The notes beneath the pieces are model-generated. The model did not search any database. It worked only from the letters and a program-made list of their open reading frames with translations, and had not been told where the DNA came from. Below are positions 49,923 to 59,702 of a stretch of 64,000 nt of DNA, one piece after another (within the stretch, counting starts at the first letter, position 1; the number at the start of each line of letters is the position of its first letter). Source of the DNA: Ruminococcus sp. (GTDB taxonomy: Bacteria; Bacillota; Clostridia; Oscillospirales; Ruminococcaceae). The stretch is from the NCBI GenBank assembly GCA_016290875.1, contig JAEEVL010000005.1, positions 82,116 through 146,115 on the forward strand. The letters run 5' to 3'. Position numbers and translations under genes: made by a program.

Positions 49923-52751
49923 ATGAAGTCATTCATCAAACGGACAGTCAGTATTTTTGCAGCTGCTGCCTGTATGCTGACAAGCGTTCACTTCACGTAT
50001 ATCTCTGAAGTGACAGTAGCAGATGCAGCAAGCGGCATGAGCGCATTTGACATTACGCGCGAAATGAAGATAGGCTGGAACATAGGCAACAGTCTTGACG
50101 CAACTGGCGGCAACGGCTATTACGGAGTGAATACCGAAGTAAGCTGGGGCAACCCGAAGACTACTCAGGCAATGATCGACACAGTTAAGAAAAAGGGATT
50201 CAACACAGTTCGTATCCCGACGACATGGTACCCTCACCTTGACGGAAACAACAATATCGACAGTGCATGGATGAGCCGTGTCAAAGAAGTAGTTGATTAC
50301 TGTATCAAGGACGATATGTACGTTATCCTCAACGTGCATCACGAGGACTGGGTAAATGTTGCAAGATTCACAGATCAGACCTATCAGACAGCTGAGACCA
50401 AGCTCACCGCAATATGGAAGCAGGTCGCAGCGACATTCAAGGACTATGACCAGCACCTTGTATTCGAGGGCATGAACGAGCCGCGTCAGACAGGCAACTC
50501 TTCCGTAAGCCAGTGGGGCAACGGCAGCGAGGACGGCGGCTACACCTGGAACTACATCAACAAGCTCAATGCAAAGTTCGTTGAGACAGTCCGCGCACAG
50601 GGTTCCTCCGCAAACAAAGAGAGACTCCTGATGCTTCCCGGATATTGTGCTTCATCCGATATGAAGGCTATCAGAGCGGTATCATTCCCGTCTAACTGCG
50701 GAAATGTTGCTTATTCTGTACACGCTTATCTGCCGTACTACTTCACAATGGCTGAGGATCAGTACGCTAACTACAATTATCCCGGCAAGAGCGGCTGGGG
50801 CGAGGACTATACGAGCAATATAACCTCTTTCTTCAGCGGCCTCAAGCAGCTCGAAGATGATAAGAACATTCCGGTAGTCATAGGTGAGTTCAGCGCCTCC
50901 AACTTCAATAACCTCTCCTCACGTCAGTCATGGGCAAAGGACTATATCACAGCTGCCAAGAAGGCTGGTATCCCTTGTATCCTTTGGGATAACAATGTTG
51001 AGGGCGGCAACGGCGGTGAGTCACACGGCTATCTAAACAGATCGGCAAATTCGTGGTATTCAGCTTCTGAGCCTGTTCTTGACACTATGATGTCAGTCAT
51101 CAACGACAGCTCTATCCTATGGGCAGGCAAGCAGGCACCCACAACAACTGTCACACAGACCACGACCTCTCAGCCTAAGGAGCCCTATCCTTACGACGAC
51201 TATTTCAAGAACGACTTCGAGAACGGTACTGATAACTGGGACGGCAGAGGAAATGCTTCTGTCAGCAACGACAGTAAGAACTACTACTCAGGTTCAAGCT
51301 CAATGTTCGTTTCAGGCAGAGAAAAGGAGTGGCACGGCTGTGCTGTAACTCTTGACCCTGATCTTTTCTATCCCGGCGAGACATACAGCTTCAGTGCGGC
51401 AGTTCTTCAGAAGAGCGGTTCTTCTGCATCTATTCAGATGTCGCTCCAGCAGGGCAACGGCACAGAGAATTCCTATCACGAGATACAGACTGTTCAGGCA
51501 AAGAGCGGTGAATGGACAAAGATAGAGAACAAGGAGTTCACTATCCCCACAGGCGGTAACAACCTTGTACTCTATATCGAGACAACAGAAGGCTCCGGCG
51601 ACCTCTGCGACTTCTACGTTGACGCAGTTCAGGTATCAAAGGCTGGCGTAGCTTCATCAGTAGTTACCGGACAGGGAACAGTTGATTCATCATCTATCAT
51701 TATTCAGCCGGGCGGAGGCGATCTTAACAAGAACAGCACTATCAAGGTTATGCCTATCGGTGACTCTATCACATTCGGTTACGGTCACACAGGCGGTTAC
51801 AGAAAGTTCCTCGACTACTATCTCAAGGACAAGGGCTATTCAAAAGTAGATATGGTAGGACCTGAGGGTTCAGCAAGTGCAAGCTTCAACTTCAACGGCA
51901 GAACCGTTTCATACGACGACAACCACGCAGGTTACAGCGGATATACTATCAAGCAGAAATATCCTATACCCAGCTGGGGCGAGAACGGTCTCCTTGAGAA
52001 GCTCCAGAGCAAGAACGCTATCGCAAGCGCAAAGCCTGACATCGTTATTCTCACTATCGGTACAAACGATATGACAGCAAACCGTGACCTCAGCGAGTGC
52101 GAGAGCGATCTCCACGACCTGCTTGACTATATCCTCGCAGATATGCCTTCCGACGGTATGGTATTCCTTGCATCGATACCTGAGTTCACAGCATACGGCG
52201 GTAATGCACAGAGAGTTGCAAACTACAACAACACAGTCAAGAAGGTAGCTCAGTCATATCAGAGCGCAGGCAAGAACGTAAGATTTGCAGATGCTCACGG
52301 CTGTCTCAACGGTATGAACGATATCGACATGGATCAGCTTCATCCTACAGAGAACGGCTATGAGAAAATGGGTAAGTTCTGGGCAGGTATCATAGACGAT
52401 TATGTTACTGCTATGGCATCAGTTGAAACTACAACAGCTGCCGAGACTACAACAACAGCTCCCGAAACTACTACAACAACCACAGTAATTACTTCAACTC
52501 CGTTTATTGAGCCTGAGCTGACTCCTACTATCAAGGGCGACGCTAACCTCGACAGATATGTTAATATCGCAGACGCAGTTCTCGTAATGCAGGTAGCTAC
52601 AAATCCTGACAAGTACGCTCAGGGCAAGTCCAGTTACAGCATCACAGCACAGGGCGAGGTAAACGCTGATGTTGACAGCAAGGTAGGACTCAGCAACTCC
52701 GACGCACTTCTCATTCAGAAGTTCAAGCTTGGATTGATACAGAGTTTATAA
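49923..52751 (+). CDS. GH5 glycoside hydrolase - CBM - CE3 acetylxylan esterase - dockerin
   Basis: A 942-residue bifunctional enzyme: signal peptide about 1-36, GH5 (about 40-385) with acid/base E186 in GMNEPRQTG and nucleophile E322 in IGEFSAS, a CBM22-like module (about 420-575), an SGNH domain of CE3 type (about 605-815; PIGDSITFGYGHTGGYR, TIGTNDMT, DQLHPTENGYE), a Thr-rich linker and dockerin (873-942). GH5 would open the glucan or xylan backbone while CE3 removes acetyl groups. ATG 49923 has AAGGAGG at 9 nt; upstream ATG codons are in the leader. The dockerin is almost the same as that of the GH127 protein downstream. Confidence 0.88.
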   Translation: MKSFIKRTVSIFAAAACMLTSVHFTYISEVTVADAASGMSAFDITREMKIGWNIGNSLDATGGNGYYGVNTEVSWGNPKTTQAMIDTVKKKGFNTVRIPTTWYPHLDGNNNIDSAWMSRVKEVVDYCIKDDMYVILNVHHEDWVNVARFTDQTYQTAETKLTAIWKQVAATFKDYDQHLVFEGMNEPRQTGNSSVSQWGNGSEDGGYTWNYINKLNAKFVETVRAQGSSANKERLLMLPGYCASSDMKAIRAVSFPSNCGNVAYSVHAYLPYYFTMAEDQYANYNYPGKSGWGEDYTSNITSFFSGLKQLEDDKNIPVVIGEFSASNFNNLSSRQSWAKDYITAAKKAGIPCILWDNNVEGGNGGESHGYLNRSANSWYSASEPVLDTMMSVINDSSILWAGKQAPTTTVTQTTTSQPKEPYPYDDYFKNDFENGTDNWDGRGNASVSNDSKNYYSGSSSMFVSGREKEWHGCAVTLDPDLFYPGETYSFSAAVLQKSGSSASIQMSLQQGNGTENSYHEIQTVQAKSGEWTKIENKEFTIPTGGNNLVLYIETTEGSGDLCDFYVDAVQVSKAGVASSVVTGQGTVDSSSIIIQPGGGDLNKNSTIKVMPIGDSITFGYGHTGGYRKFLDYYLKDKGYSKVDMVGPEGSASASFNFNGRTVSYDDNHAGYSGYTIKQKYPIPSWGENGLLEKLQSKNAIASAKPDIVILTIGTNDMTANRDLSECESDLHDLLDYILADMPSDGMVFLASIPEFTAYGGNAQRVANYNNTVKKVAQSYQSAGKNVRFADAHGCLNGMNDIDMDQLHPTENGYEKMGKFWAGIIDDYVTAMASVETTTAAETTTTAPETTTTTTVITSTPFIEPELTPTIKGDANLDRYVNIADAVLVMQVATNPDKYAQGKSSYSITAQGEVNADVDSKVGLSNSDALLIQKFKLGLIQSL

Positions 52752-52761
52752 AACAAATAAC

Positions 52762-52803
52762 AGCCATAGAGAAGCAGAAACTTCTTTATGGCTGTTTCTT
52801 TTT
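52762..52803. terminator. Bidirectional terminator
   Basis: Stem AACAGCCATA(G)AGAAG / CTT(C)TTTATGGCTGTT followed by TCTTTTTG, between convergent GH5 and amidase genes. Confidence 0.8.
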
Positions 52804-52816
52804 GTGCATCGGAGTC

Positions 52817-53452
52817 TTACTTTCCGCTGAGATAGCTGCTGATACCTGAAAAGAGCGTGAGGGCGACTTTTGTCTGATATTCGTCTGTGTTGAGAAGTGC
52901 GGCTTCATCGGGATTTGACAGAAAGCCGCATTCTGCCATAACAGTAGGATTTTCACTGAAATAGCACAGGAAGAGTTCCTTTCCGCATTGTTTTATCTCG
53001 CGGTCGTTATCGGACTGGAGAAGCTCACGGAAACTGCCTTGCAGTGAACGGGCGAGGGCTTCGCTCGAGGGATTTGTTGCCGAGTAGAACATCTGCGCTC
53101 CGTGGTACTGAGGCTGTGTGAACTGATTCTGATGTATGGAAAGACAGAGTGCGTTTTCATACTTGTTGAATACAGCGAGCCGGTTGTCCATATCCGAGCT
53201 TTTCTGATTGGCAAGACCTTCTATGCCGCTGTCATGGATAGAAACGTCTGTATCGCGTGTGACCTCGACCTGATAGCCGCTGAGAGTCAGTATATCGCGG
53301 AGTTTCAGAAGGATACTGAGGTTTATCCCTTTTTCTGCAACGCCCTCTGCAGAGGTGCAGCCTCCGTCAGCACCGCCGTGAGCCGAATCAACTAAAACTA
53401 AGTCGGATATATGGCTTAAAATAGCCTTTTGTAAGTATATTATATCACGCAT
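52817..53452 (-). CDS. N-acetylmuramoyl-L-alanine amidase (Amidase_3)
   Basis: A protein of about 211 residues with zinc-site segments VDSAHGGADGG (His in an unusual DSAHGG in place of D-x-G-HGG), EKGIN (Glu), SIHQNQF (His) and a late AECGFLSNPDEA (Glu). It hydrolyses the bond between MurNAc and the first peptide residue of peptidoglycan; close relatives include CwlD-like spore-cortex amidases. No signal peptide is visible. The nominal ATG (53452) lies inside the spacer of a consensus promoter (TTGACA 53466-53461, TATAAT 53444-53439), so the true start may be further in, at a non-standard codon. Confidence 0.8.
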   Translation of the reverse strand: MRDIIYLQKAILSHISDLVLVDSAHGGADGGCTSAEGVAEKGINLSILLKLRDILTLSGYQVEVTRDTDVSIHDSGIEGLANQKSSDMDNRLAVFNKYENALCLSIHQNQFTQPQYHGAQMFYSATNPSSEALARSLQGSFRELLQSDNDREIKQCGKELFLCYFSENPTVMAECGFLSNPDEAALLNTDEYQTKVALTLFSGISSYLSGK

Positions 53453-53466
53453 TTTCTATTTGTCAA
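53439..53466 (-). promoter_or_regulatory. Extended -10 promoter overlapping amidase start
   Basis: TTGACA, 16 nt, TATAAT with TG one base upstream of the -10 box. The annotated ATG is in the spacer. Confidence 0.7.
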
Positions 53467-53588
53467 GTACAAGTTTAAGATTTGTGGGAAAAAGCCGGAG
53501 CGTTCTGTGATTTGGTTAGCGTGATGCAAAAACTCTGTTCAAAGATGAGATAAAATATACAATATCCACCTATTATTCATTTTGTGGG

Positions 53589-53618
53589 TTGAAGACAGAA
53601 GAGACGGAGTTGTATAAT
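53589..53618 (+). promoter_or_regulatory. Promoter of GH127 gene
   Basis: TTGAAG (53589-53594), 18 nt, TATAAT (53613-53618), about 30 nt before ATG 53648. Confidence 0.6.
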
Positions 53619-53647
53619 TAATTCATATTATAGAAAGGAGTTTTCTT

Positions 53648-56600
53648 ATGGGGATAAACTTGATCAAACGAATGACCTCTCTCGGGGTAACTGCTGCTAT
53701 TGCAGCCGGTTTCCCGAATCTCATTTCACCGGAGCTCGACACCGCGGCCGCTTCATCAAAGATACAGGATTTCGCGCTGTCTGATGTAACGATGAAGGAC
53801 AATTACAGTGTCAATGCTTTTGAAAAGGAAATGGATTACCTTCTTGCATTTGATACTGAAAAACTGCTTGCCGGCTTCCGTGACAATGCCGGACTAAGTA
53901 CAAATGGTGCAACACGTTACGGCGGCTGGGAAAATACAAATATCGCAGGTCACTGCGTCGGCCACTACCTCACTGCGATCGCGCAGGCCTATCAGAACCC
54001 GAACATTACCTCTGAACAGAAGGACGCTCTTTACAAGCGTATAAAGACGCTCATTGACAATATGAAGATATGTCAGCAGAATTCAAAGGGAAAAAGCGGC
54101 TTCCTGTGGGCAGCACCTGTTCCGTCGGACCGCAATGTTGAGCGGCAGTTCGACCGTGTTGAGGTGGGCAAGGCAAATATCTTCGATGACGCATGGGTGC
54201 CGTGGTACACAATGCACAAGCTCATCGCCGGCCTGGTGGATGTCTACAATGCAACCGGCTATGGACCGGCTAAAGATGTCGGTTCTGCTCTCGGCGACTG
54301 GGTGTATAACAGAGCAAAGGGCTGGAGCGAGCAGACCCGCAATACCGTGCTTTCCATAGAGTACGGAGGCATGAACGACTGTCTGTATGACCTCTACCTT
54401 ATCACAGGCAAGGACAATCATGCTGTTGCTGCTCATTACTTTGATGAGACCAGACTTCACGAAGCGGTCCTCAAAGGCGGCGCGAATGTTCTCAACGGCA
54501 AACACGCAAACACTACCATCCCGAAGTTCCTCGGTGCGCTCAAGCGCTACATCGCTCTTGACGGCAAGACTGTAAACGGCGAGAAGATAGACGCTTCACG
54601 CTATCTCCAGTACGCCGAAGCATTCTGGGATATGGTCGTTACACACCATACCTATATCACAGGCGGAAACAGCGAGTGGGAACACTTCGGCATGGACGAT
54701 GTCCTCGACAAGGAGCGTACAAACTGCAACTGTGAGACCTGCAATTCCTACAATATGCTCAAGCTCAGCCGTGAGCTCTTCAAGATAACCGGCGATGTGA
54801 AGTATATGGACTTTTATGAAGGAACGTACTACAATTCCATTCTCTCGTCGCAGAATCCCGAGAGCGGTATGACGACCTATTTCCAGCCTATGGCTACCGG
54901 TTACTTCAAGGTCTACAGCACACGCTGGGATAAGTTCTGGTGCTGTACAGGAAGCGGTATGGAGAGCTTTACAAAGCTCGGTGATACTATCTATATGCAC
55001 GATGATGATAAGCTGTATGTAAATATGTATCAGAGCTCCATACTCAACTGGGCTGAAAAGAATATGAAAATAACGCAGGATAGCTCTATCCCTGACGGAG
55101 ATACCGCAAAGTTCACCATAGACGGCAGCGGTGCAGTTGAGTTCCGTTTCCGTATCCCCGACTGGAAAGCAGGAAATATGACTGTAAAGGTCAATAATGA
55201 GAAGTACAATTACAAGACAATAGACGGCTACGCTCAGGTCACAGGAAACTTCAGCAGCGGCGATAAGATAGAGCTTACTATCCCGGAAGAGGTAAAGGCA
55301 TATCCTCTCCCGGACAAGAATACCGTCTACGGCTTCAAGTACGGACCTGTGGTACTGAGTGCAGAGCTTGGCAAGCAGAATATGACCACCGGTTCGACAG
55401 GTATGTGGGTAACCATCCCGAAAGAGCCTGTGACTCCCTCCGAGAATATCCGCATATCCGACGACAAGACCTCTGTCGGAACCTTTATGTACAATATCAA
55501 TGACAATCTCGTCAAGGACAGCTCTTCTCTGAAATTCACCCTGAAGGGTACAGACCACGATCTGACGTTTACACCTCATTATCGTCAGTATCAGCAGAGA
55601 TACGGCATCTACTGGAATTTCCAGAGCAGCAGTACAGCTGTTGAAAAGCCGCCGCGTTCAAAATCAACAGTTACTGATACCGTACAGCCCGGTTACGGTC
55701 AGTATGAGAACGACAACCTCCACAATATGCAGGAGTACAATACAAAGGGCGTTACTGATGACAGCACTTACAGATATGCACTTGCAGGCGGCAGTTTCAG
55801 CTATCGTATGGCTATCGATCCGGAAGCAGATTACACTATGCTCACAGTAAAGTTCCGCAAATCTGATAACGGCAAGACGATACGCATAACAGCAGGCGAC
55901 AAGGTGCTTTATTCCGGTACGCTTGACTATAACGGCAATGAAGATGTATACGATGTAAAGCTCGTTATCCCTCCGGAGCTTATCGAAAAGAACGCTGAGC
56001 ATATCACAGCAGACGGAACTGAATACGATGTGCTCACAGTTGGCTTCTCGTCCAATGACGGCAAAGAATCCGCAAAGGTCTGCGATTTCATCTATATGAC
56101 AGCTGTAAAGCCTCTCTATGAATATGACAGCAGCATAGCATACTTCGTTGACTGCGGCGACCAGGACACTTCAACCCTCACAGGAAGAGACAGACTCGGA
56201 AGCTTCAACAGCGTTACAGAACAGCTCTACGGTGCTGATCCTGTAACAGGAGCTGAATGGGGACTTATCGACGATCCGACAGACCAGTACAACGGCAGCT
56301 CAAAGGGCGGCGGTATCTACACCGCAAATACATGGTGTGATGAATACAATGCAGGTGACGGAAGAGACAAGACAGCTTCGTTCCGCTACACCAAGAATCA
56401 GTATGAGAACAACATCGCACGCCATCTCGTATACGGCTTTACGCTTCCCAAGGGCAGATACGAAGTAGAGATGTGCTTCAGCAACCCGTGGAGCTGTTCA
56501 ACAAAGCCGAAGGTAACTCTTGACCCCGGAACATCTTCAGAAATGGTGGTAATGCAGGACTGTGCAACAGACGGTAAGACTCCTTCGACCGGCGAGATCA

Positions 56601-56956
56601 CAGTTGACGGCGGCAGGATACAGCTTGGCATTACATCGGAGGATAAGGCTATCAATGTAAACTATATCGTTATACGTCCGCTGGAGATAGCTCCTCTTCC
56701 GGATGCAGAAACAGTATTACAGCCTACTCTGAAGGGCGACGCTAACCTCGACAACAATGTGAATATAGCAGATGCTGTTCTTGTAATGCAGGTAGCTACT
56801 AACCCTGACAAATACGCACAGGGCAAGTCTGTATCCAGCATTACAGCACAGGGCGAAGTAAATGCTGATGTTGACGGCAAAAAGGGACTCAGCAACTCCG
56901 ACGCACTTCTCATTCAGAAGTTCAAGCTCGGACTTATCAAATCTTTCGATGAATAA
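53648..56956 (+). CDS. GH127-type beta-L-arabinofuranosidase with dockerin
   Basis: An 1102-residue secreted enzyme: signal peptide about 1-35, GH127 (DUF1680) domain about 40-650, beta-rich domains about 690-1020 with a carbohydrate-binding-like segment, dockerin 1031-1102. The GH127 zinc/cysteine site can be read: C362-E363-T-C365 and the pair C432-C433 in FWCCTGSG, matching the Glu-x-Cys and Cys-Cys arrangement of the characterised HypBA1 enzyme, where the second Cys is nucleophile. It would release beta-L-arabinofuranose from arabinan or hydroxyproline-rich glycoprotein. AGAAAGGAG precedes the ATG. Confidence 0.87.
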   Translation: MGINLIKRMTSLGVTAAIAAGFPNLISPELDTAAASSKIQDFALSDVTMKDNYSVNAFEKEMDYLLAFDTEKLLAGFRDNAGLSTNGATRYGGWENTNIAGHCVGHYLTAIAQAYQNPNITSEQKDALYKRIKTLIDNMKICQQNSKGKSGFLWAAPVPSDRNVERQFDRVEVGKANIFDDAWVPWYTMHKLIAGLVDVYNATGYGPAKDVGSALGDWVYNRAKGWSEQTRNTVLSIEYGGMNDCLYDLYLITGKDNHAVAAHYFDETRLHEAVLKGGANVLNGKHANTTIPKFLGALKRYIALDGKTVNGEKIDASRYLQYAEAFWDMVVTHHTYITGGNSEWEHFGMDDVLDKERTNCNCETCNSYNMLKLSRELFKITGDVKYMDFYEGTYYNSILSSQNPESGMTTYFQPMATGYFKVYSTRWDKFWCCTGSGMESFTKLGDTIYMHDDDKLYVNMYQSSILNWAEKNMKITQDSSIPDGDTAKFTIDGSGAVEFRFRIPDWKAGNMTVKVNNEKYNYKTIDGYAQVTGNFSSGDKIELTIPEEVKAYPLPDKNTVYGFKYGPVVLSAELGKQNMTTGSTGMWVTIPKEPVTPSENIRISDDKTSVGTFMYNINDNLVKDSSSLKFTLKGTDHDLTFTPHYRQYQQRYGIYWNFQSSSTAVEKPPRSKSTVTDTVQPGYGQYENDNLHNMQEYNTKGVTDDSTYRYALAGGSFSYRMAIDPEADYTMLTVKFRKSDNGKTIRITAGDKVLYSGTLDYNGNEDVYDVKLVIPPELIEKNAEHITADGTEYDVLTVGFSSNDGKESAKVCDFIYMTAVKPLYEYDSSIAYFVDCGDQDTSTLTGRDRLGSFNSVTEQLYGADPVTGAEWGLIDDPTDQYNGSSKGGGIYTANTWCDEYNAGDGRDKTASFRYTKNQYENNIARHLVYGFTLPKGRYEVEMCFSNPWSCSTKPKVTLDPGTSSEMVVMQDCATDGKTPSTGEITVDGGRIQLGITSEDKAINVNYIVIRPLEIAPLPDAETVLQPTLKGDANLDNNVNIADAVLVMQVATNPDKYAQGKSVSSITAQGEVNADVDGKKGLSNSDALLIQKFKLGLIKSFDE

Positions 56957-56975
56957 CAGTTTGTTATTATAACGC

Positions 56976-57006
56976 TATAAAAGCTCTCCTTGCGGAGAGC
57001 TTTTAT
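56976..57006. terminator. Bidirectional terminator
   Basis: Stem AAAAGCTCTCC / GGAGAGCTTTT between GH127 and recombinase genes. Confidence 0.88.
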
Positions 57007-58574
57007 AATTTCCAATGTATATGTATTTCGCGTTCACCGTTTCCGCTTGTCATGCCGATTTCTACAAGTTCAATGAATTCATCGGCGACAGCCCGGTCGA
57101 GCTTGTCAAAGTGAGAATATTTCTCGATAAGGGCATTCTGTCCATCAGTGTTTTCCTGACGTTTGCGACAGTCGTTTATCTGTTTGGTGATATCAGCGAT
57201 CTGTTCTGTAAGCCTGACCTCTTCGTCATTGAGACTCTGCCTGAACAGAATATAATCCTCATCAGATATGATGCCGTCAAGCTTGTCTTTATACATTTTT
57301 ACAAGACGATCTTTAGCAGTTTTATGCTTTTCTTCAAGTGTTCCGCGTCTTCGTTCAAGCTCTTTGAGTTGTTCACTGTGGATATTCGTGAGCTGTATAT
57401 CTTCAGTCTGACAGTATTGCTCTACGATAGAATTCAGTTCATCAAGGATATGCTTTTCGAGAACAAGACCGCTTATGTTTGACTTGTTCGGACAGTTCAT
57501 AGCGCCGGTCTTGTATGTAGCGCATTGCAGACTGTAATACTTGATAGTCTTCGCCTTGTTGTAGTAGACATTGCGCTTCATCGGGCGGCCGCAGCAAGCA
57601 CATCTGACTTTGCCGGACAGGGGAGAGAGTTCCTGTGAGCGATTGCCGACTCTTGTGTGACTGTTCAGGCGTTCCTGAGTCCTTGACCACGTTTCTGCGT
57701 CAATTATTGCTTCATGAGTGTTTGGAATACGCACCCAGTCAGCCTGATCAACTTTTTTCCGTTTCTTGTTCTTGTAGCTGATATGATGAGATTTGCCCTG
57801 AACGAGAGTACCTGTGTACATTTCGTTTGCGAGTATTCTTGAAATTGTGCATTGAGTCCAAAGACCTTTTGCATTGCTTGAATCGGCATTGCTGTTGACG
57901 TATTTTGAACCTTTCTGCCTTTTATACTCTGTGGGACTGATGATCCCGTCATCGTTGAGACGCTGGACTATTTTGCGGTATCCATGTCCGTTGATGTACA
58001 TATCAAATATGAGCTGCACAACAGGAGCAGTCTCTTCGTCTATGATAAGATGATGCTTATCGTTGGGATCTATCTGATATCCGTATGGAGCGAATGAGCC
58101 GATGAACTGCCCCTGTTCGCGCTTGTAGGCGAGTGTCCGACGTATCTTTGCTGAAATGTCCTTGACGTACATTTCGTTATAAGCGCTTGTGAACAGCCGC
58201 ATAGTGGAGTAACTTTCGCTGTCTGTATCAGCGTTGTCAGCGACTCCGATGAAACGTATGCCCCATTCTAAGAATTTGTCGTTGATGAACTGCTCGATCA
58301 CAATTGTGTCGCGTGAAAAACGAGACTGATCCTTGCAAAGAACGATGTCGATGTGCCCGGATTCACAGTCGTGCAGCAAGCGGTTGAATTCGGGACGGCA
58401 GCGGTCAATGCCGCTGTATCCGTCATCAACATATATGTCGTAGATCTCCCAGTCACGTTCATGACAGTAATCACGGAGCATAGCTTTTTGATTCCGTATA
58501 CTTGCGCTGTCGTTGCTGCCGGACTTGTCCCTGTCTTCAATGGACAAACGGCAGTATATTCCAACTTTTGGCAT
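57003..58574 (-). CDS. Large serine recombinase
   Basis: A 523-residue site-specific recombinase. The resolvase domain (about 1-150) begins VGIYCRLSIEDRDKSGSND with the nucleophile Ser region and shows RPEFNRLL and DQSRFSRD. A recombinase domain (about 170-290), a zinc ribbon (CACCGRPMKRN...CP, about 325-365) and a coiled coil (about 385-470) follow. This order is that of TnpX/CTn-type recombinases that excise and insert mobilisable transposons. ATG 58574 follows GGGAGGTGAG. It is translated 35 nt after a 39-residue gene and lies beside a truncated ATPase, so it is probably the last working gene of a decayed element. Confidence 0.92.
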   Translation of the reverse strand: MPKVGIYCRLSIEDRDKSGSNDSASIRNQKAMLRDYCHERDWEIYDIYVDDGYSGIDRCRPEFNRLLHDCESGHIDIVLCKDQSRFSRDTIVIEQFINDKFLEWGIRFIGVADNADTDSESYSTMRLFTSAYNEMYVKDISAKIRRTLAYKREQGQFIGSFAPYGYQIDPNDKHHLIIDEETAPVVQLIFDMYINGHGYRKIVQRLNDDGIISPTEYKRQKGSKYVNSNADSSNAKGLWTQCTISRILANEMYTGTLVQGKSHHISYKNKKRKKVDQADWVRIPNTHEAIIDAETWSRTQERLNSHTRVGNRSQELSPLSGKVRCACCGRPMKRNVYYNKAKTIKYYSLQCATYKTGAMNCPNKSNISGLVLEKHILDELNSIVEQYCQTEDIQLTNIHSEQLKELERRRGTLEEKHKTAKDRLVKMYKDKLDGIISDEDYILFRQSLNDEEVRLTEQIADITKQINDCRKRQENTDGQNALIEKYSHFDKLDRAVADEFIELVEIGMTSGNGEREIHIHWKL

Positions 58575-58609
58575 TGACCTCACCTCCCTTCATAGTGTTG
58601 CTTTTATGG

Positions 58610-58729
58610 TCAGTTTGCCTTCTTGACCTGGCGGTTTATCAGCTTTTCCACCTTTTCGGTGACAGCCTTGCTTATATGCTCGCTATCAGCTGATTTGAAT
58701 GTGTTTTTTGTGTGTATTACTTCTTTCAT
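58610..58729 (-). CDS. Small protein upstream of serine recombinase (39 aa)
   Basis: A 39-residue frame starting MKEVIHTKNTFKSAD and ending RQVKKAN, charged and predicted helical in its second half (ISKAVTEKVEKLINRQV). GGAAAGGAGTG stands at good spacing before the ATG. Short frames of this kind commonly precede recombinase genes in clostridial mobilisable elements, where they may be recombination factors; that role is inference. Confidence 0.6.
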   Translation of the reverse strand: MKEVIHTKNTFKSADSEHISKAVTEKVEKLINRQVKKAN

Positions 58730-58860
58730 TGTGAGCACTCCTTTCCTTGAAGTGTATGCGATCAAGAGATATTGTATTACTCTTGACCCGTCCCTGTTGT
58801 TGTATTATAATAAGAATATGAAGTGCTGCGCCCTGAAGGGCGCCCACTCATTTCCTCATT

Positions 58861-59589
58861 TCAGCAGTCATCATCTGTTATTTCGGCATCTTCATCCGGC
58901 TCATCAATAATACCATCAGAAAGAAAGCTAACGACATGACCACTAAGAATTGTCTGCATATTACGTTCATTCTCTTTGTTATAGAGTGCGCCTTTAACGA
59001 CAATATCACCGCGGTTCATAGAGTCAAAGCGAGCCATATCAGCCTTGTTCCAACGAAGTTCCGCAGCAACCAGAGTAGCACTGTTTTGAGTAGGACAGTG
59101 GTGTATCTGCATCCCCGCCTTTCCGAGTGCTGAACCAATCTCGCTACCGCGAGCATAGAAGTCCTGAGTTGCCGCAACTATGGAAAGATGGTGTTTACGG
59201 CCTTCCTTCAAAACCTTCCTGATAGGACTCGAAGTCGAAAAATTCTGATTTTGAACTTCGTCGATGAAGACGGATAAAGGACGTTGTGGATTCTCACGTT
59301 TGTAATTGAACAGTCCAGCAAGCAAAGCATCAATGATAAGTATAACGCTATCATGAGTACTCTTGCTGGAGTTATATATCGTGAGATGCGTAGACAGAAT
59401 ACAAGTAATTAGTTTAGTAATGAACGTCCAATGGACGGTCTCTTTTATTACTATTCGCCCCCCTTGTTTGGATATTGTACCCCAAATATGTTCGTAGAGA
59501 TTATGCTCGGAATAGTAGATTATGTGATGAAGTGACTTGAGAGCAATAACTATTTTGATCTTACTGCACGGAAGTTTATTTCCGGTCAT
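58861..59589 (-). pseudogene. Truncated HerA/TraD-like ATPase of a mobile element
   Basis: A frame of 242 codons whose C-terminal two thirds read as the second half of a DNA-pumping ATPase: Walker B VFIDEVQNQN, then SSPIRKVLKEGRKHHLSIVAATQDF and GDIVVKGALYNKEN. Such proteins are conjugative coupling ATPases or DUF87/HerA relatives. No Walker A is present, and the first 60 codons show no similarity to the family and are rich in Ile, Lys and His, unlike the rest. The gene thus lost its 5' half. It probably belonged to the same element as the serine recombinase. Confidence 0.65.
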
Positions 59590-59631
59590 GTAATCGACAA
59601 GTACGAATATTTTAAGAATCTACCATAATGT

Positions 59632-59656
59632 ATGGCAGCCCCGGGAGGGGCTGCTT
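59632..59656 (+). terminator. Hairpin GCAGCCCC / GGGGCTGC
   Basis: GC-rich stem at 59634-59653 followed by TTTGCTGTT, between the ATPase remnant and the lipoprotein operon. Confidence 0.5.
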
Positions 59657-59702
59657 TGCTGTTGTGAATATCGTTATTCTTTAAAAAATAAGAGAGAAAG
59701 TA

